Source: Halogranum gelatinilyticum
GTDB lineage: Archaea; Halobacteriota; Halobacteria; Halobacteriales; Haloferacaceae
Reading direction: 5' to 3'
Assembly: GCF_900103715.1 (NCBI RefSeq)
Contig: NZ_FNHL01000006.1
Coordinates: forward strand, 1 to 64,000
DNA length: 64,000 nt
Under the pieces are notes generated by a model. It worked only from the letters and a program-made list of their open reading frames with translations. It searched no databases and had not been told where the DNA came from. Below are positions 18,209 through 27,159 of this stretch, piece by piece. The position numbers and the translations under genes are program-made. Every line of letters starts with the position of its first letter. Position 1 is the stretch's first letter.

Positions 18209-19696
18209 CTACTCGAGGTGGACACCGACGACCGAACTCGCCGGGACGTCGAGCGTGACGGTGCCGCCCTCGGTCTCGACCTGTTCGACCTCCGCGGCGA
18301 AGGAGTCGGCGTTGTCGCTCGTCGTGAACTCGCTCGGGTCGGTCCCGGCGAAGAGTATCTCGGCCCCGTCGGCCGCCTCGGCCGCGTCGAGTCCGGTGTC
18401 GACGGCGACGGTCCGTGCTTCGAGATCGCGGTTCGAGAGCGTGACGTAGACGCCCCCGTCGCTGTGGGAGGCCGACGCGCTCACGAGTGGGACGTCGGGC
18501 GTGTCTGCGTCGACCTCGTGCTCGTCGGTCTCGACAACGGTTCGCAACGCGGTCGCACCGATGTGTGGTGTGTAGAGGTCGAAGACGCGGTAGGTCGGGG
18601 TCGCCCACGCCGACTCCTCGTCCGTCTCGACGAGACACTGGAGCACGTTGACCGTCTGTGCGAGGTTCGCCATGGTGACGCGGTCGGCGTGGCTGTTGAA
18701 GATGTCGAGGACACCCGCGGCCGACACGGCGTCGCGGACCGTCTGCGGCTGTTCGAGCCCGTTGTCGGCGGTCGCTTGGTCGTGCCAGACGCCCCACTCG
18801 TCGACGGCGATACCGATGTCGGCCCCCGGCGCGTAGGTTTCGAGGACGCCAGCCGTACGCTCGATGTCTCCGTCGAGTTGGAGCGAGTTCGAGAACAGCT
18901 TGTAGTAGGCTTCCTCGTCGAAGTCGACCGCGTCACCGCCGCTGTAGTAGCGGTGAATCGAGAGATGGTCGACCATGTGGGCGTCGCCGCCGAGACCGGC
19001 CATGAACTCGCGGTTCCACGACTCGGTCGTGTGGCCGCACGCGATCAGTTCGAGGCTCCCGTCGCCCATGTTCCGGTCGTAGCCGCGGAGATACTGGGCG
19101 AACCGACGGAACTCCAGTGCGTAGTCGCCGGGGTCGTACTTGCCGCCGCAGCCCCAGTTCTCGTTGCCGACGCCCCAGTACGGGACGTCGTACGGCTCGT
19201 CGCGGCCGTTCTCGCGGCGTCGGTTCGCGTAGTCGGTGTCGCCGTCGAAGTTGCAGTACTCGACCCAGTCGACCGTCTCGGTCGGTGAGCCGCTCCCGAC
19301 GTTGCTCGCGAGATACGGCTCCGTGTCGAGGCGTTCACACAGTTGGAGGAACTCGTCCGTCCCGAAGGCGTTGGACTCCTCGAAGACCTCCTCGCGGCCC
19401 TGTGCCCACCAGAGGTTGCGTCGGCGCGGACGCTCCTCTCGCGGCCCGATGCCGTCCTCCCAGTGGTAGTCGTCGGCAAAGCAGCCGCCCGGCCAGCGCA
19501 ACATCGGCAGTTCGATATCTTCGAGCAGTCCGAGTGTATCGGTACGGATCCCGTTCTCTGTCTCGATCTCCGCGTCGTCACCGACCCAGAGCCCGCCATA
19601 GATACACCGGCCGAGGTGTTCCGCGAAGTGGCCGTAGATCTCGGGTGCGATCCGGTCTATCTCGTCGTGTGGATGAACGTGAACGTGGTCGACCAT
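18209..19696 (-). CDS. GH51 alpha-L-arabinofuranosidase
   Basis: 495-residue retaining exo-glycosidase. Acid/base Glu179 lies in GVGNENWG and nucleophile Glu300 in AVDEWGVWH; the family block RWPGGCFADDYHW is present. The TIM-barrel is followed by a C-terminal beta domain (about 380-495). No signal peptide, so it trims arabinose from imported oligosaccharides such as arabinoxylan fragments. The start at 19696 (MVDHVHVHPHDEIDRIAPEIYGHF) is the family start. A TATA-like element near 19720-19730 and two IclR-type palindromes lie upstream. Confidence 0.93.
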   Translation of the reverse strand: MVDHVHVHPHDEIDRIAPEIYGHFAEHLGRCIYGGLWVGDDAEIETENGIRTDTLGLLEDIELPMLRWPGGCFADDYHWEDGIGPREERPRRRNLWWAQGREEVFEESNAFGTDEFLQLCERLDTEPYLASNVGSGSPTETVDWVEYCNFDGDTDYANRRRENGRDEPYDVPYWGVGNENWGCGGKYDPGDYALEFRRFAQYLRGYDRNMGDGSLELIACGHTTESWNREFMAGLGGDAHMVDHLSIHRYYSGGDAVDFDEEAYYKLFSNSLQLDGDIERTAGVLETYAPGADIGIAVDEWGVWHDQATADNGLEQPQTVRDAVSAAGVLDIFNSHADRVTMANLAQTVNVLQCLVETDEESAWATPTYRVFDLYTPHIGATALRTVVETDEHEVDADTPDVPLVSASASHSDGGVYVTLSNRDLEARTVAVDTGLDAAEAADGAEILFAGTDPSEFTTSDNADSFAAEVEQVETEGGTVTLDVPASSVVGVHLE

Positions 19697-19846
19697 ACGT
19701 TGAACAGCCTTTGGGGAGGTGATAATGACGAACCAATCAGCAATTGTTACCTCAACGAAAGACCGTGTGCGATGTCGCTCTTGTCCGGTAAAGCCGAACG
19801 GGAGACACACGAAAACCGGGCCGTCGTAGCAACATAGTGGGCACTG

Positions 19847-19865
19847 TGTCCGGTATTGCCGGACA
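19847..19865. promoter_or_regulatory. IclR-type operator candidate (upstream of GH51)
   Basis: TGTCCGGTATTGCCGGACA is a 19-bp palindrome with one asymmetric pair, about 150 bp upstream of the GH51 start. Confidence 0.6.
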
Positions 19866-19986
19866 TTTTGCGATGAATCGGACGAAAGAACGGGTCGTAT
19901 GTGCGCTCCATTACGCCTCTATCACCGTCATGGCATGGCGGGGTTACCCGGGAGAAGAGTGGGACTTCCCCGACAGAGTCCGATAC

Positions 19987-20005
19987 TGTCCGGCAATTCC
20001 GGACA
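19987..20005. promoter_or_regulatory. IclR-type operator candidate (between iclR end and GH51)
   Basis: TGTCCGGCAATTCCGGACA, with the same arms as the site at 19847. It lies 10 bp beyond the iclR stop and about 290 bp upstream of GH51. The 318-bp stretch 19697-20014 holds these two sites and no supported gene. Confidence 0.6.
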
Positions 20006-20014
20006 ACACATTAG

Positions 20015-20776
20015 TCACGAGTAGGCGATGTTGACTTCGATGACGTTCGCCGTCCCCATCACGTGGTCCGGAATCTCCGTCTCGAAGCGTTCGCCCTGCA
20101 TCCGGCTGGCCGGGCCGGAGACACTGACTGCACCGAGCACCTCGCCGTCGCGGAGGATGGGGGCGGCGACGCACCGCATCCCGCGGACTCGCTCTTCGAG
20201 GTCGCGGGCGTAGCCCTGCTGGCGGATCTGCTCGAGTTCCTCGAAGAGCGTCTCCTCGTCGTCGATGGTGTGTTCCGTTATCTTCGGCAGTCCGTGACGG
20301 TCGAGGATGTCGCGCACCCGTTTCTCGGGGAAGTGTGCGAGGATGGCCTTGCCCATCGCTGTCGTCTGGAGATGGACCCGGTATCCGTTGTACGTGTCCA
20401 GCTGGACCGCGTCCGTCCCCTCGGACTTGTAGAGAAACACGCCGCGGCCGTGTTCCTCGACCATGAGATTGGAGTGTTCGCCCGTCTTTTCGGCGAGCTT
20501 CTGGACCTCCGGCCGCGCGACGTTGTAGATCTTCATCTGCTGACGGGCGTAGCCGCCGAAGTCTAGAAAGCGCGTACTGGTCCGGTACCGTCCGTTCTCG
20601 TTGATCACCAGTTCCAGTTTCTCAAGGGTCCGCAGATGGTCGTGCGCCGTGCTTTTCGCGATGCCGAGATAGTCCGAAATCTCCGTCGCGCCCGCCTCGT
20701 CGAGTTCCTGAAGGGCTTCCACGACGTCGAAGCTCACCCGCGTCGACTTCACCGGGATGTCGGTTGTGTCGGTCAT
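20015..20776 (-). CDS. IclR-family transcriptional regulator
   Basis: 253 residues: N-terminal winged helix-turn-helix (about 10-70, with EISDYLGIAKSTAHDHLRTL) and C-terminal ligand-binding IclR domain (about 85-250, with ATAMGKAILAHFPE-like and VAAPILRDGEVLGAVSVSGP segments). Haloarchaeal IclR proteins such as XacR control pentose and glycan pathways, which fits the neighbours. A palindrome at 20816 directly upstream and three more at the glycosidase genes suggest autoregulation and local control. The ATG at 20776 is chosen since the longer reading runs across that operator. Confidence 0.9.
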   Translation of the reverse strand: MTDTTDIPVKSTRVSFDVVEALQELDEAGATEISDYLGIAKSTAHDHLRTLEKLELVINENGRYRTSTRFLDFGGYARQQMKIYNVARPEVQKLAEKTGEHSNLMVEEHGRGVFLYKSEGTDAVQLDTYNGYRVHLQTTAMGKAILAHFPEKRVRDILDRHGLPKITEHTIDDEETLFEELEQIRQQGYARDLEERVRGMRCVAAPILRDGEVLGAVSVSGPASRMQGERFETEIPDHVMGTANVIEVNIAYS

Positions 20777-20815
20777 GTGGTCTACCGGCTCTACCGACCC
20801 TGGACAACTTAAATC

Positions 20816-20834
20816 TGTCCGATAATACCGGACA
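20816..20834. promoter_or_regulatory. IclR-type operator candidate at the iclR promoter
   Basis: TGTCCGATAATACCGGACA lies 40 bp before the iclR start, immediately upstream of the TATA-like TTTAAG (minus strand, about 20808-20813). This is the expected place for autoregulation. Confidence 0.6.
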
Positions 20835-20861
20835 AAGAGTTGAGGACCGAACCCGCAGCCC

Positions 20862-23081
20862 CTACGGCGCGAGGAGTTCGACAGGATGCTGCGTCGGCCG
20901 CGAGAGCAAAGCATCCAACTGCTCCAGACAGGAGGTCCCGCTGGCGACGACGGTCCGTTCCTCGTCGGCTCCGAACTGCTCGCGCAGCGGTTCGCCGACG
21001 TCCATGCTTAGCTCGTAGTACTCGGACTTGTAGCCGAACGACCCGGCCATCCCACAGCACTCCGTCTCGGAGGCCAGCACGTCGTAGCCGAGATCTTCGA
21101 GGACGTGGACCGTGTGGGCTTCGAGTCCAAGCGTCCGTTGCTGGCAGTGGCTGTGGTAGGCGACGGACTCGACCGCCTCACGACCCTCGCCTGCCCCCCG
21201 AAGTGCCGACGCGTCCGCGCCGTTGTGCAGGAGACCGTAGACGTACTCCATCACCTCGTAGCTGTTCTCGGACAGCCGCTCCTGAGAGGCGGGTGCGAGG
21301 AACTTCTCGTACTCGCGGTCGAACATCGCGAGGTCGGAGGGTTCGACGAGGACGATATCCCGCCCGCCGTCGATGTGTTCGGCGAGTGCCGCGTAGACCT
21401 CGTGGGCGTGGCGTTCGGCCGTCGAGACCATCCCTTGCGAGAGCGGCGCGCGGCCGCTGGAGGCGACGTCGGGCACCTGGACGTGGACGCCGAGGGCTTC
21501 GAGCGTCCGGACTGCGGCCTTGCCGCGGCTCACCTGCACGTGGTTCGTGTAGAGGTCCGGATAGAGCACGGCCTCGCGCTCGGCGTCGGCGGCGTCGACG
21601 CGCGGCCCGCCGCGGGCCTCGAACCAGTCGACGAGCGTCTCGCGCTGGAAGCTCGGCAGCTCACGACGGCGGTCGATGCCGAGCACGCGTTCCATAGCAG
21701 CCCGCGCAGGACGCGTGTCCGCCAGCCAGTTTGAGACCGGTGCCGTGGCACTCCCGAGTTTCGCGAGCGTCGAGAAGTTGCCGAAGAACCGCTTTTGGAG
21801 GTCCATCCCACCGGGTTCCTCGTCAGGCGTCAGCCCCTCGACGAGCCAGTCCAACTCGGCGGACTCGCCGCGGTTGACCCGGTCGCGGACGACCGTGTTG
21901 ATCCAGGGGATGTCGATGCCGACCGGACAGGCGTTGACACACCGGCTACAGCCGGTACAGAGGTCGTTGAACTCGGCGGCCGTGTCCAGCCCCTCGATGC
22001 CGGCCTCCCAGCCCGTCGCGATGCCACCCGAATAGGTCTCGCCGCCGAAGGCGTGGCCGCCAACGCTCTGGAAGTTGCCACAGACGTTCGAGCAGGCAGA
22101 ACACCGGATGCAGTACAGCGTCTCTTTCAGGTGCTCGTCCTCGCGCATCTCCATGCGGCCGTTGTCGACGAGCACGAGATGGAAGTCCCGCTCATGCTCG
22201 CCCTCGGCCATCGGCGTGTCGGGTTCGTCGAAGTCGACCGGCGGCGACTCGACCGGCGGCGTCAGTAGCGAGATGTAGGAGGTGATGTCCTGGCCGGTCC
22301 CCGAGCGACCGATGAGTTCGACGAACGGCTGGAGGTCCTCGACCGAGGGAACCACCTTCTCGACGCCCGCGACGGCGACGTGCGTGTCGGGGACGACGGC
22401 GGACTTCCGGGCGTTCCCCTCGCTCGTCACGAGCGCGAGCGTCCCCGTGTCTGCGGTGATGAAGTTCGCGCCCGTCATCCCTACGTCGGCACCCTCGATG
22501 AGTTCGCCCAGCTGCTCGCGGGCGAACATCGTCAACTCCTCGGCGGTCTCCAGTTCCTCGTCGAGTTCGTCGGCGAACTGGCTGTTGAACAGGTCGGCAA
22601 TCTCGGCGCGGGACTTGTGGATGGCGGGCGCGACGATGTGGGAGGGGGCCTCGTCGGCCACCTGCAGGACCCACTCGCCGAGGTCCGTCTCGACGACCTC
22701 GACGCCGTCGGCTTCCAGTGCCTCGTTGACCTCCAACTCCTCGGAGGTCATCGACTTCGACTTGACCACCCGCTCGGCCTCCTTGTCGGCACAGACCTCC
22801 TGGACGTAGCGGTTTGCGTCCGCGGCGTCGTCGGCGATGTAGACCGTCCCGCCGTTGGCTTCGACGGTCTCGGTCAGCTGGTCGATGAGTTCGGGCAGCC
22901 GCTCGATGGCGTCCTCCTTGATGGCCCGCGCTTCTTCTTTCAGTCCCTCGTAGTCTTCGAGGTCGGCGACCGACTCGTACCGGCCGAGGTTGAACCCGCG
23001 GGTGTTCGTCGCGACGGCCTCGCCCTCGGTTCGCATCAGCCGCCGGATTTCAGCCGCCTTCGCCGAACGGGACTTACTCAT
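20862..23081 (-). CDS. LutB-LutA fusion, iron-sulfur lactate oxidation protein
   Basis: 739 residues combining two subunits that are separate in Bacillus. The N-terminal part is LutB-like: LUD domain (about 70-300), then two 4Fe-4S motifs, CIRCSACSNVC and CTGCSRCVNACPVG (about 340-430). The C-terminal part is LutA-like with a CCG domain (HSHCQQ and ECCGMAGSFGY, about 640-720). With LutC it should oxidise lactate to pyruvate and pass electrons to the respiratory chain. Start at 23081 (MSKSRSAKAAEIRR) overlaps lutC by 8 nt; the longer reading is an artefact of that overlap. Confidence 0.9.
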   Translation of the reverse strand: MSKSRSAKAAEIRRLMRTEGEAVATNTRGFNLGRYESVADLEDYEGLKEEARAIKEDAIERLPELIDQLTETVEANGGTVYIADDAADANRYVQEVCADKEAERVVKSKSMTSEELEVNEALEADGVEVVETDLGEWVLQVADEAPSHIVAPAIHKSRAEIADLFNSQFADELDEELETAEELTMFAREQLGELIEGADVGMTGANFITADTGTLALVTSEGNARKSAVVPDTHVAVAGVEKVVPSVEDLQPFVELIGRSGTGQDITSYISLLTPPVESPPVDFDEPDTPMAEGEHERDFHLVLVDNGRMEMREDEHLKETLYCIRCSACSNVCGNFQSVGGHAFGGETYSGGIATGWEAGIEGLDTAAEFNDLCTGCSRCVNACPVGIDIPWINTVVRDRVNRGESAELDWLVEGLTPDEEPGGMDLQKRFFGNFSTLAKLGSATAPVSNWLADTRPARAAMERVLGIDRRRELPSFQRETLVDWFEARGGPRVDAADAEREAVLYPDLYTNHVQVSRGKAAVRTLEALGVHVQVPDVASSGRAPLSQGMVSTAERHAHEVYAALAEHIDGGRDIVLVEPSDLAMFDREYEKFLAPASQERLSENSYEVMEYVYGLLHNGADASALRGAGEGREAVESVAYHSHCQQRTLGLEAHTVHVLEDLGYDVLASETECCGMAGSFGYKSEYYELSMDVGEPLREQFGADEERTVVASGTSCLEQLDALLSRPTQHPVELLAP

Positions 23082-23622
23082 CGTCTCCCCCCGTCTCCGC
23101 GCCGCCCGGCTCGTCGGCTGCGTCGTCGACGATGACGACGTGCACCTCCTTCGGGCCGTGCGCGCCCCGGACCAGTTCGCCCATGTCGGCCGTCGCGCTC
23201 GGGCCGGTGGCGAGCACCGCGCTCCCGCCCGTCTCGCGGAGTCGCGGCCCCAACTGCTCGAACGCCGCGGCCATGTTGGCGACGATGTCGTCGGCGCGGA
23301 GGACGGCGACGTGGCGGTCCGGAAAGAGGCTGGTCTGTTCGCTGCCGAGGCTGTCGGCTTCGAGGACGAGACTCCCGTAGTCGGCGATGGCGAGACTCGC
23401 ACTCGTGACGCCGGTCGTCGCCGCGCGAAGCTCTCGGGGCGTCGGGTCGGTCGCCACCGCGTCGGGCAAGGCGACGTCCTCGATGGGACCGGCGACCCCG
23501 ACGGCAGGAGGGCGGACGAGGTTGGCGAGAACCGCCGATGCATCGTCAGCCGTCGTCCGTGTCCACTCGACACCCAACTCGTCGAGCGACGTGCGGAACG
23601 TGTTCCCTACTTCGGTGTGCAT
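23074..23622 (-). CDS. lutC: LutC-like LUD-domain protein
   Basis: 182 residues of the LUD/YkgG family, third component of LutABC-type lactate oxidation. Conserved blocks visible are TTGVTSASLAIADYGSLV-like (strand-loop), DRHVAVLRADDIV and the closing GPSATADMGELVRGAHGPKEV. First gene of a two-gene operon, overlapping the lutBA fusion by 8 nt (translational coupling). The operon is not preceded by the TGTCCGG palindrome, so its control may differ from the glycosidases. Confidence 0.88.
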   Translation of the reverse strand: MHTEVGNTFRTSLDELGVEWTRTTADDASAVLANLVRPPAVGVAGPIEDVALPDAVATDPTPRELRAATTGVTSASLAIADYGSLVLEADSLGSEQTSLFPDRHVAVLRADDIVANMAAAFEQLGPRLRETGGSAVLATGPSATADMGELVRGAHGPKEVHVVIVDDAADEPGGAETGGDDE

Positions 23623-23689
23623 ATCTGTCGCATGGAGAGAAATGATGATAATACTGTGGATTACTGCGGCTCCATCAGGGGTCGGCCGA

Positions 23690-23860
23690 CGGCAACAGCG
23701 ACTGGCTCCGTATCACGGCTGCCCGCGACGCCGGTGCTTCCCACGGCCGCGGCGGCTGGCGGCGCGACGCCAAGAACAGGCCGAGGACCGACTCGTAACC
23801 GCGCTGGGAATCAGTGGACATGCAGTGGGTGTTATCCAGTACAAGCGGACGGCGTCACTC
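23690..23860 (+). pseudogene. fragment of an addB-like nuclease gene
   Basis: One frame reads RRLAARRQEQAEDRL, nearly the same as RRLAARRREEAEDRL at residues 53-67 of the gene at 40699, and then GHAVGVIQYKRTA against YAVGNILQCWEYQGTA. DNA similarity covers about 23740-23840 with a deletion of some 50 bp, and a weaker match (GCCGACGGCAA) sits near 23692. There is no start, so this is debris. The surrounding stretch 23623-23976 has no other feature I can support. Confidence 0.6.
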
Positions 23861-23976
23861 CGTCTCTCGGTCGAGTCTCCCAAGTGGGTGTTCGGAGGGC
23901 GAAATATGGTGATATGCTATTCTGTGGTGCGGACAACCGGCCCTACCTGTATCTGAGGGTCTCCTCGCGATGCCAG

Positions 23977-25818
23977 TTAGGACTGTTGACGGGCGCTGAC
24001 AGCACCGATACGGGGCAACCAGTAGTAGTGCGACTGTACGTAGAGCGCGTCGGATTCCTTCTCCGGAACGTCCCACTCACTAGTGTCCCAGAACGCTTGC
24101 GACTGGTCCTCGACGATGGGGTAGATCGGTAGCGATTGATTCACTGCCCACCCTAGCTCTTTGACCAGCTGTTCTCGTTGACTCTGTTCGGTCACCGTGG
24201 CGAGTTCTTGGAGCTTCCCGGTGGTGTCAAACGGAGATGTCTCCCCGCTGGGGTCGCCGAGCGGTGGAACTGGCGGCTCCTCGGGGAAGCCCAAATTCGT
24301 GACGGTATCGCTGTTGAGCAACCACGACTGGATGAAGAAGGGCGCGGTCTGCCCGGAGTTGTTCCAGAACCACGGGCACATCTTGAAGTCCGTCGGTCCC
24401 CAGTACTGTCCGAAGAACGTCGTGTTCTCGACGTTGGTGTTGGTCGCCTCGATCCCGAAGTCGGACAACTGCTGTGCAACGACGTTGGTGAGCGTTACGT
24501 GGTCGCTCCATCCACCGGGGACCGGAATCTCGAACTCGAACGGGTCCCCGTTCGGCTTCATCCAGGTACCTCCTTCCTTGCTGTACCCCTCCTGTCGAAG
24601 TAGTTCGGCTGCCCGGTCCGTATCCCTGTACGAGGAGAACGAGTCTGCCTCGTCACCGAGATGCTGACGCCACGTATCGGTGTGGAAACTTCCGACGCCG
24701 GCTGGGACTTCAACAGCCGTCTTCGTGATATCGGAGAGTTCCCCAATCGCCTTTTGGTCGATGACATTTGCGACCGCCCGACGGACGTTCCGCCGACCGA
24801 AGTCCTCGTCATTGTGGTTGAACGCCATCGAATAGCCGTTGTATGCCGGAATGAGGAACTGGCGGACGGCATCGGGGAGTGTCTCGCGGATCCGACTCGG
24901 GAAGATCGTAGTTGTGGTCGCGTCGAGACCAGTGAGGTTCTTCATCGCCGCCCACTGCTGTTGATTCGATCCCATGTACTGCACCTCGTAGTACGGGAAG
25001 TTGATCTGGTCCGCCGAGGGGTGATCCTCGTTCTTCGAGAGAGTGAGCACCTGCTGGTTCGCCGACTCGAACTGGAACGGACCAGAGCCGACCGGCTCCT
25101 CGATCTCGTGGTCTTGGATGTCGCCCTGCAGCGTGGTCAGCTCTTCTTCGGAGAGATCGTCACTGTACCGTTCGACGAACTGTCCGTACTCGCTCGTCGG
25201 TGTGTTGAGCCAACTCTGGGCGAGGATCGTCATGATGACCTGCTCTTGGTAGCTGTCGGCCATCCGGTATTCGACGGTAGTATCATCAACCGCCGTCACC
25301 CCGTTGAGGTAGTCCGCGACTGGATACCCGAAGATGCTGTCGATCGTGTACTTGGTGACAATATCTTCGGCGGTTACCGGTTCACCGTTGTGCCAGGTGT
25401 CTCCCTCACGGAGGTTGATGGTCAACCTCGTTCCATCGATACTCCACTCTTGGAATAGGTACGGGATAAGCTCCCCCGTGCTCCGATTGTTCCGGAGGAA
25501 CGGGTCGAACACCATATACCCTCCCTGTTCGGCGTAGTTACTCGGCGCGTAGGGATTCCATCGGAGTTCCGTAGGGACGTATCGGCCCGGAATCGTGAGT
25601 GACTGATCCATTAGGCCGTCCCCCGCCCCCTCACTGTCACGGGTAGCGTCGCCGGTACTACTGCTATTGTTGAGCATCCCACTGACTCCAGTGTTGGTCC
25701 CCTGACTAGGGGTGTCACCGGAGCAGCCAGCCAGCGCGCTCACACCTGTCAATCCCGTTGCGGCGAGAACTGCTCTCCGACTGACCGGAGACTCCCCGCC
25801 TTTGTCGTTGTCGCTCAT
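23977..25818 (-). CDS. Dpp/Opp-type ABC transporter substrate-binding lipoprotein (system 1)
   Basis: 613 residues. Tat-type signal SRRAVLAATGLTG (13-25) and lipobox LAGC with Cys32, so exported folded and lipid-anchored. A Ser/Asp/Gly-rich linker (33-70) precedes the SBP family 5 domain in normal order: LREGDTWHNGEPVTAED early (about 140) and the closing lobe helix QREQLVKELGWAVNQSLPIYPI near 565. Family 5 proteins bind peptides, nickel or oligosaccharides; lying next to the glycosidase locus, an oligosaccharide is possible. Divergent from its permease and ATPase genes. TATA 30 nt upstream. Confidence 0.9.
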   Translation of the reverse strand: MSDNDKGGESPVSRRAVLAATGLTGVSALAGCSGDTPSQGTNTGVSGMLNNSSSTGDATRDSEGAGDGLMDQSLTIPGRYVPTELRWNPYAPSNYAEQGGYMVFDPFLRNNRSTGELIPYLFQEWSIDGTRLTINLREGDTWHNGEPVTAEDIVTKYTIDSIFGYPVADYLNGVTAVDDTTVEYRMADSYQEQVIMTILAQSWLNTPTSEYGQFVERYSDDLSEEELTTLQGDIQDHEIEEPVGSGPFQFESANQQVLTLSKNEDHPSADQINFPYYEVQYMGSNQQQWAAMKNLTGLDATTTTIFPSRIRETLPDAVRQFLIPAYNGYSMAFNHNDEDFGRRNVRRAVANVIDQKAIGELSDITKTAVEVPAGVGSFHTDTWRQHLGDEADSFSSYRDTDRAAELLRQEGYSKEGGTWMKPNGDPFEFEIPVPGGWSDHVTLTNVVAQQLSDFGIEATNTNVENTTFFGQYWGPTDFKMCPWFWNNSGQTAPFFIQSWLLNSDTVTNLGFPEEPPVPPLGDPSGETSPFDTTGKLQELATVTEQSQREQLVKELGWAVNQSLPIYPIVEDQSQAFWDTSEWDVPEKESDALYVQSHYYWLPRIGAVSARQQS

Positions 25819-26148
25819 GTTACATATGAAAGACAATGACATAATTAAATAAATCTTGGGGAGGTCACGGTTCATCGCCGTGGACCGGATCGTCAGCACG
25901 GTCAGTGGTCCTCAGAACACGCGACTCCAGTATGACCGGAGTGGCTGTACAGATCGGACCAAGGTGAGCGCGAGGCCCTCTTTTACCCCCCGGAGAACCT
26001 GCTTAGTGAAAAGAATCGAAGCAGGGTCTGCAACTCTCTTGGATCGAGTGTTTGAGAGGGGATTGAATGGTAGCTTTGAAAATGTTTGTCAAAGTCTATT
26101 TTGTTAAATCACGAAGGTTAATATGGGCGGGTCAGGAACACCCGCTGT
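25819..26148. promoter_or_regulatory. divergent promoter region of ABC system 1
   Basis: Minus-strand TATA-like ATTTATTTAATTA (about 25842-25854) is 30 nt before the binding-protein start. On the plus strand, TTAATATGG (26118-26126) is about 27 nt before the permease start. The middle is GC-poor and holds no gene. Confidence 0.5.
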
Positions 26149-27159
26149 ATGGTAAGCCGTATCATTAGGAGGCTGGCGCAAGCCATACTCACAGTATACG
26201 TCGTTGTTACTCTCACGTTCGGGATGATCCGGCTGATGCCCGGCGGGCCGATGGACTACTTGCGAGGGCAACTCATCCAGTCGACTGGCGGTCAAGTGAG
26301 TACCCAACAGATCAACCAACTCGTGGAGGCGTACACTAACGTCAATCCCGACCAACCGCTCTGGTCGCAGTACGCCGACTACGTAATCGAAACTGCGAGC
26401 GGGGACTTCGGCCGGTCAATCGTCTACAACGACCCGGTTTCGCAAATTCTCGCCCAAGCGTTGCCGTGGACGCTCCTACTGATGGTGACGTCGCTATTCC
26501 TGATGTTCATCATCGGCGTCGGATTGGGTGCCGTGATGGCGTACAACGAGGGGGAGCGGGTCGACCTCAGTGGGACTCTCGTGGGTATCCTGCTCAACTC
26601 GATTCCCTACTACGTGGCCGCGATCCTTCTCGTGTACGTACTCGGCTACCAGCTGGAGTGGTTCCCGACCGGCGGACGGATGACTCAATCGACGGTAGTC
26701 GGGTTCAACTACCCGTTCATCGCCGGCGTGTTCCACCATGCGGCGCTCCCGATCGTTTCGCTAGTCATCACCGGCTTCGGCGGGTGGGCGCTCAGTATGC
26801 GTGGCAACAGTATCCGTATCCTCGGAGAGGACTATCTCCGTGTTGCCGAGTTGCGGGGACTGCCCTCACGGCGGATCTCCCTGTGGTACGTCGGTCGGAA
26901 CGCGATTCTTCCGATGTACACGGGACTCCTGATCAATATCGGATTCATCTTCGGTGGGTCAGTTATCCTCGAGCAGATCTTCCGATACCCCGGCGTCGGG
27001 TACTATCTCTACACCTCAATCGGGGCACGCGACTATCCGCTAATGATGGGCGGATTCCTCGTCATCACCATCACCGTCGCAATCGGTGTGTTCATCGCCG
27101 ACGTGACGTACGGCTACATCGACCCGCGAGCAGGGGGGGAAGGCAATGAGTCATACTGA
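26149..27159 (+). CDS. ABC transporter permease, DppB type (system 1)
   Basis: 336 residues with six predicted membrane helices; the first lies at about 7-28, followed by the extracytoplasmic loop typical of DppB/OppB (LMPGGPMDYL). The coupling-helix EAA-type loop is ELRGLPSRRISLWYVGRNAILPM (about 244-266). Forms the channel with the DppC-type subunit. Its 3' end overlaps the next gene by 14 nt, so translation is coupled. First gene of a four-gene operon. Confidence 0.92.
   Translation: MVSRIIRRLAQAILTVYVVVTLTFGMIRLMPGGPMDYLRGQLIQSTGGQVSTQQINQLVEAYTNVNPDQPLWSQYADYVIETASGDFGRSIVYNDPVSQILAQALPWTLLLMVTSLFLMFIIGVGLGAVMAYNEGERVDLSGTLVGILLNSIPYYVAAILLVYVLGYQLEWFPTGGRMTQSTVVGFNYPFIAGVFHHAALPIVSLVITGFGGWALSMRGNSIRILGEDYLRVAELRGLPSRRISLWYVGRNAILPMYTGLLINIGFIFGGSVILEQIFRYPGVGYYLYTSIGARDYPLMMGGFLVITITVAIGVFIADVTYGYIDPRAGGEGNESY

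Noticed and set aside
19837-20034. 65-codon plus-strand frame between GH51 and iclR
   Set aside because: It spans both operator palindromes, has no ribosome site or family motif, and its composition is not acidic.
26134-26149. 16-nt identity AGGAACACCCGCTGTA with 62276-62291
   Set aside because: No similarity on either side; one such match is expected by chance in 64 kb.
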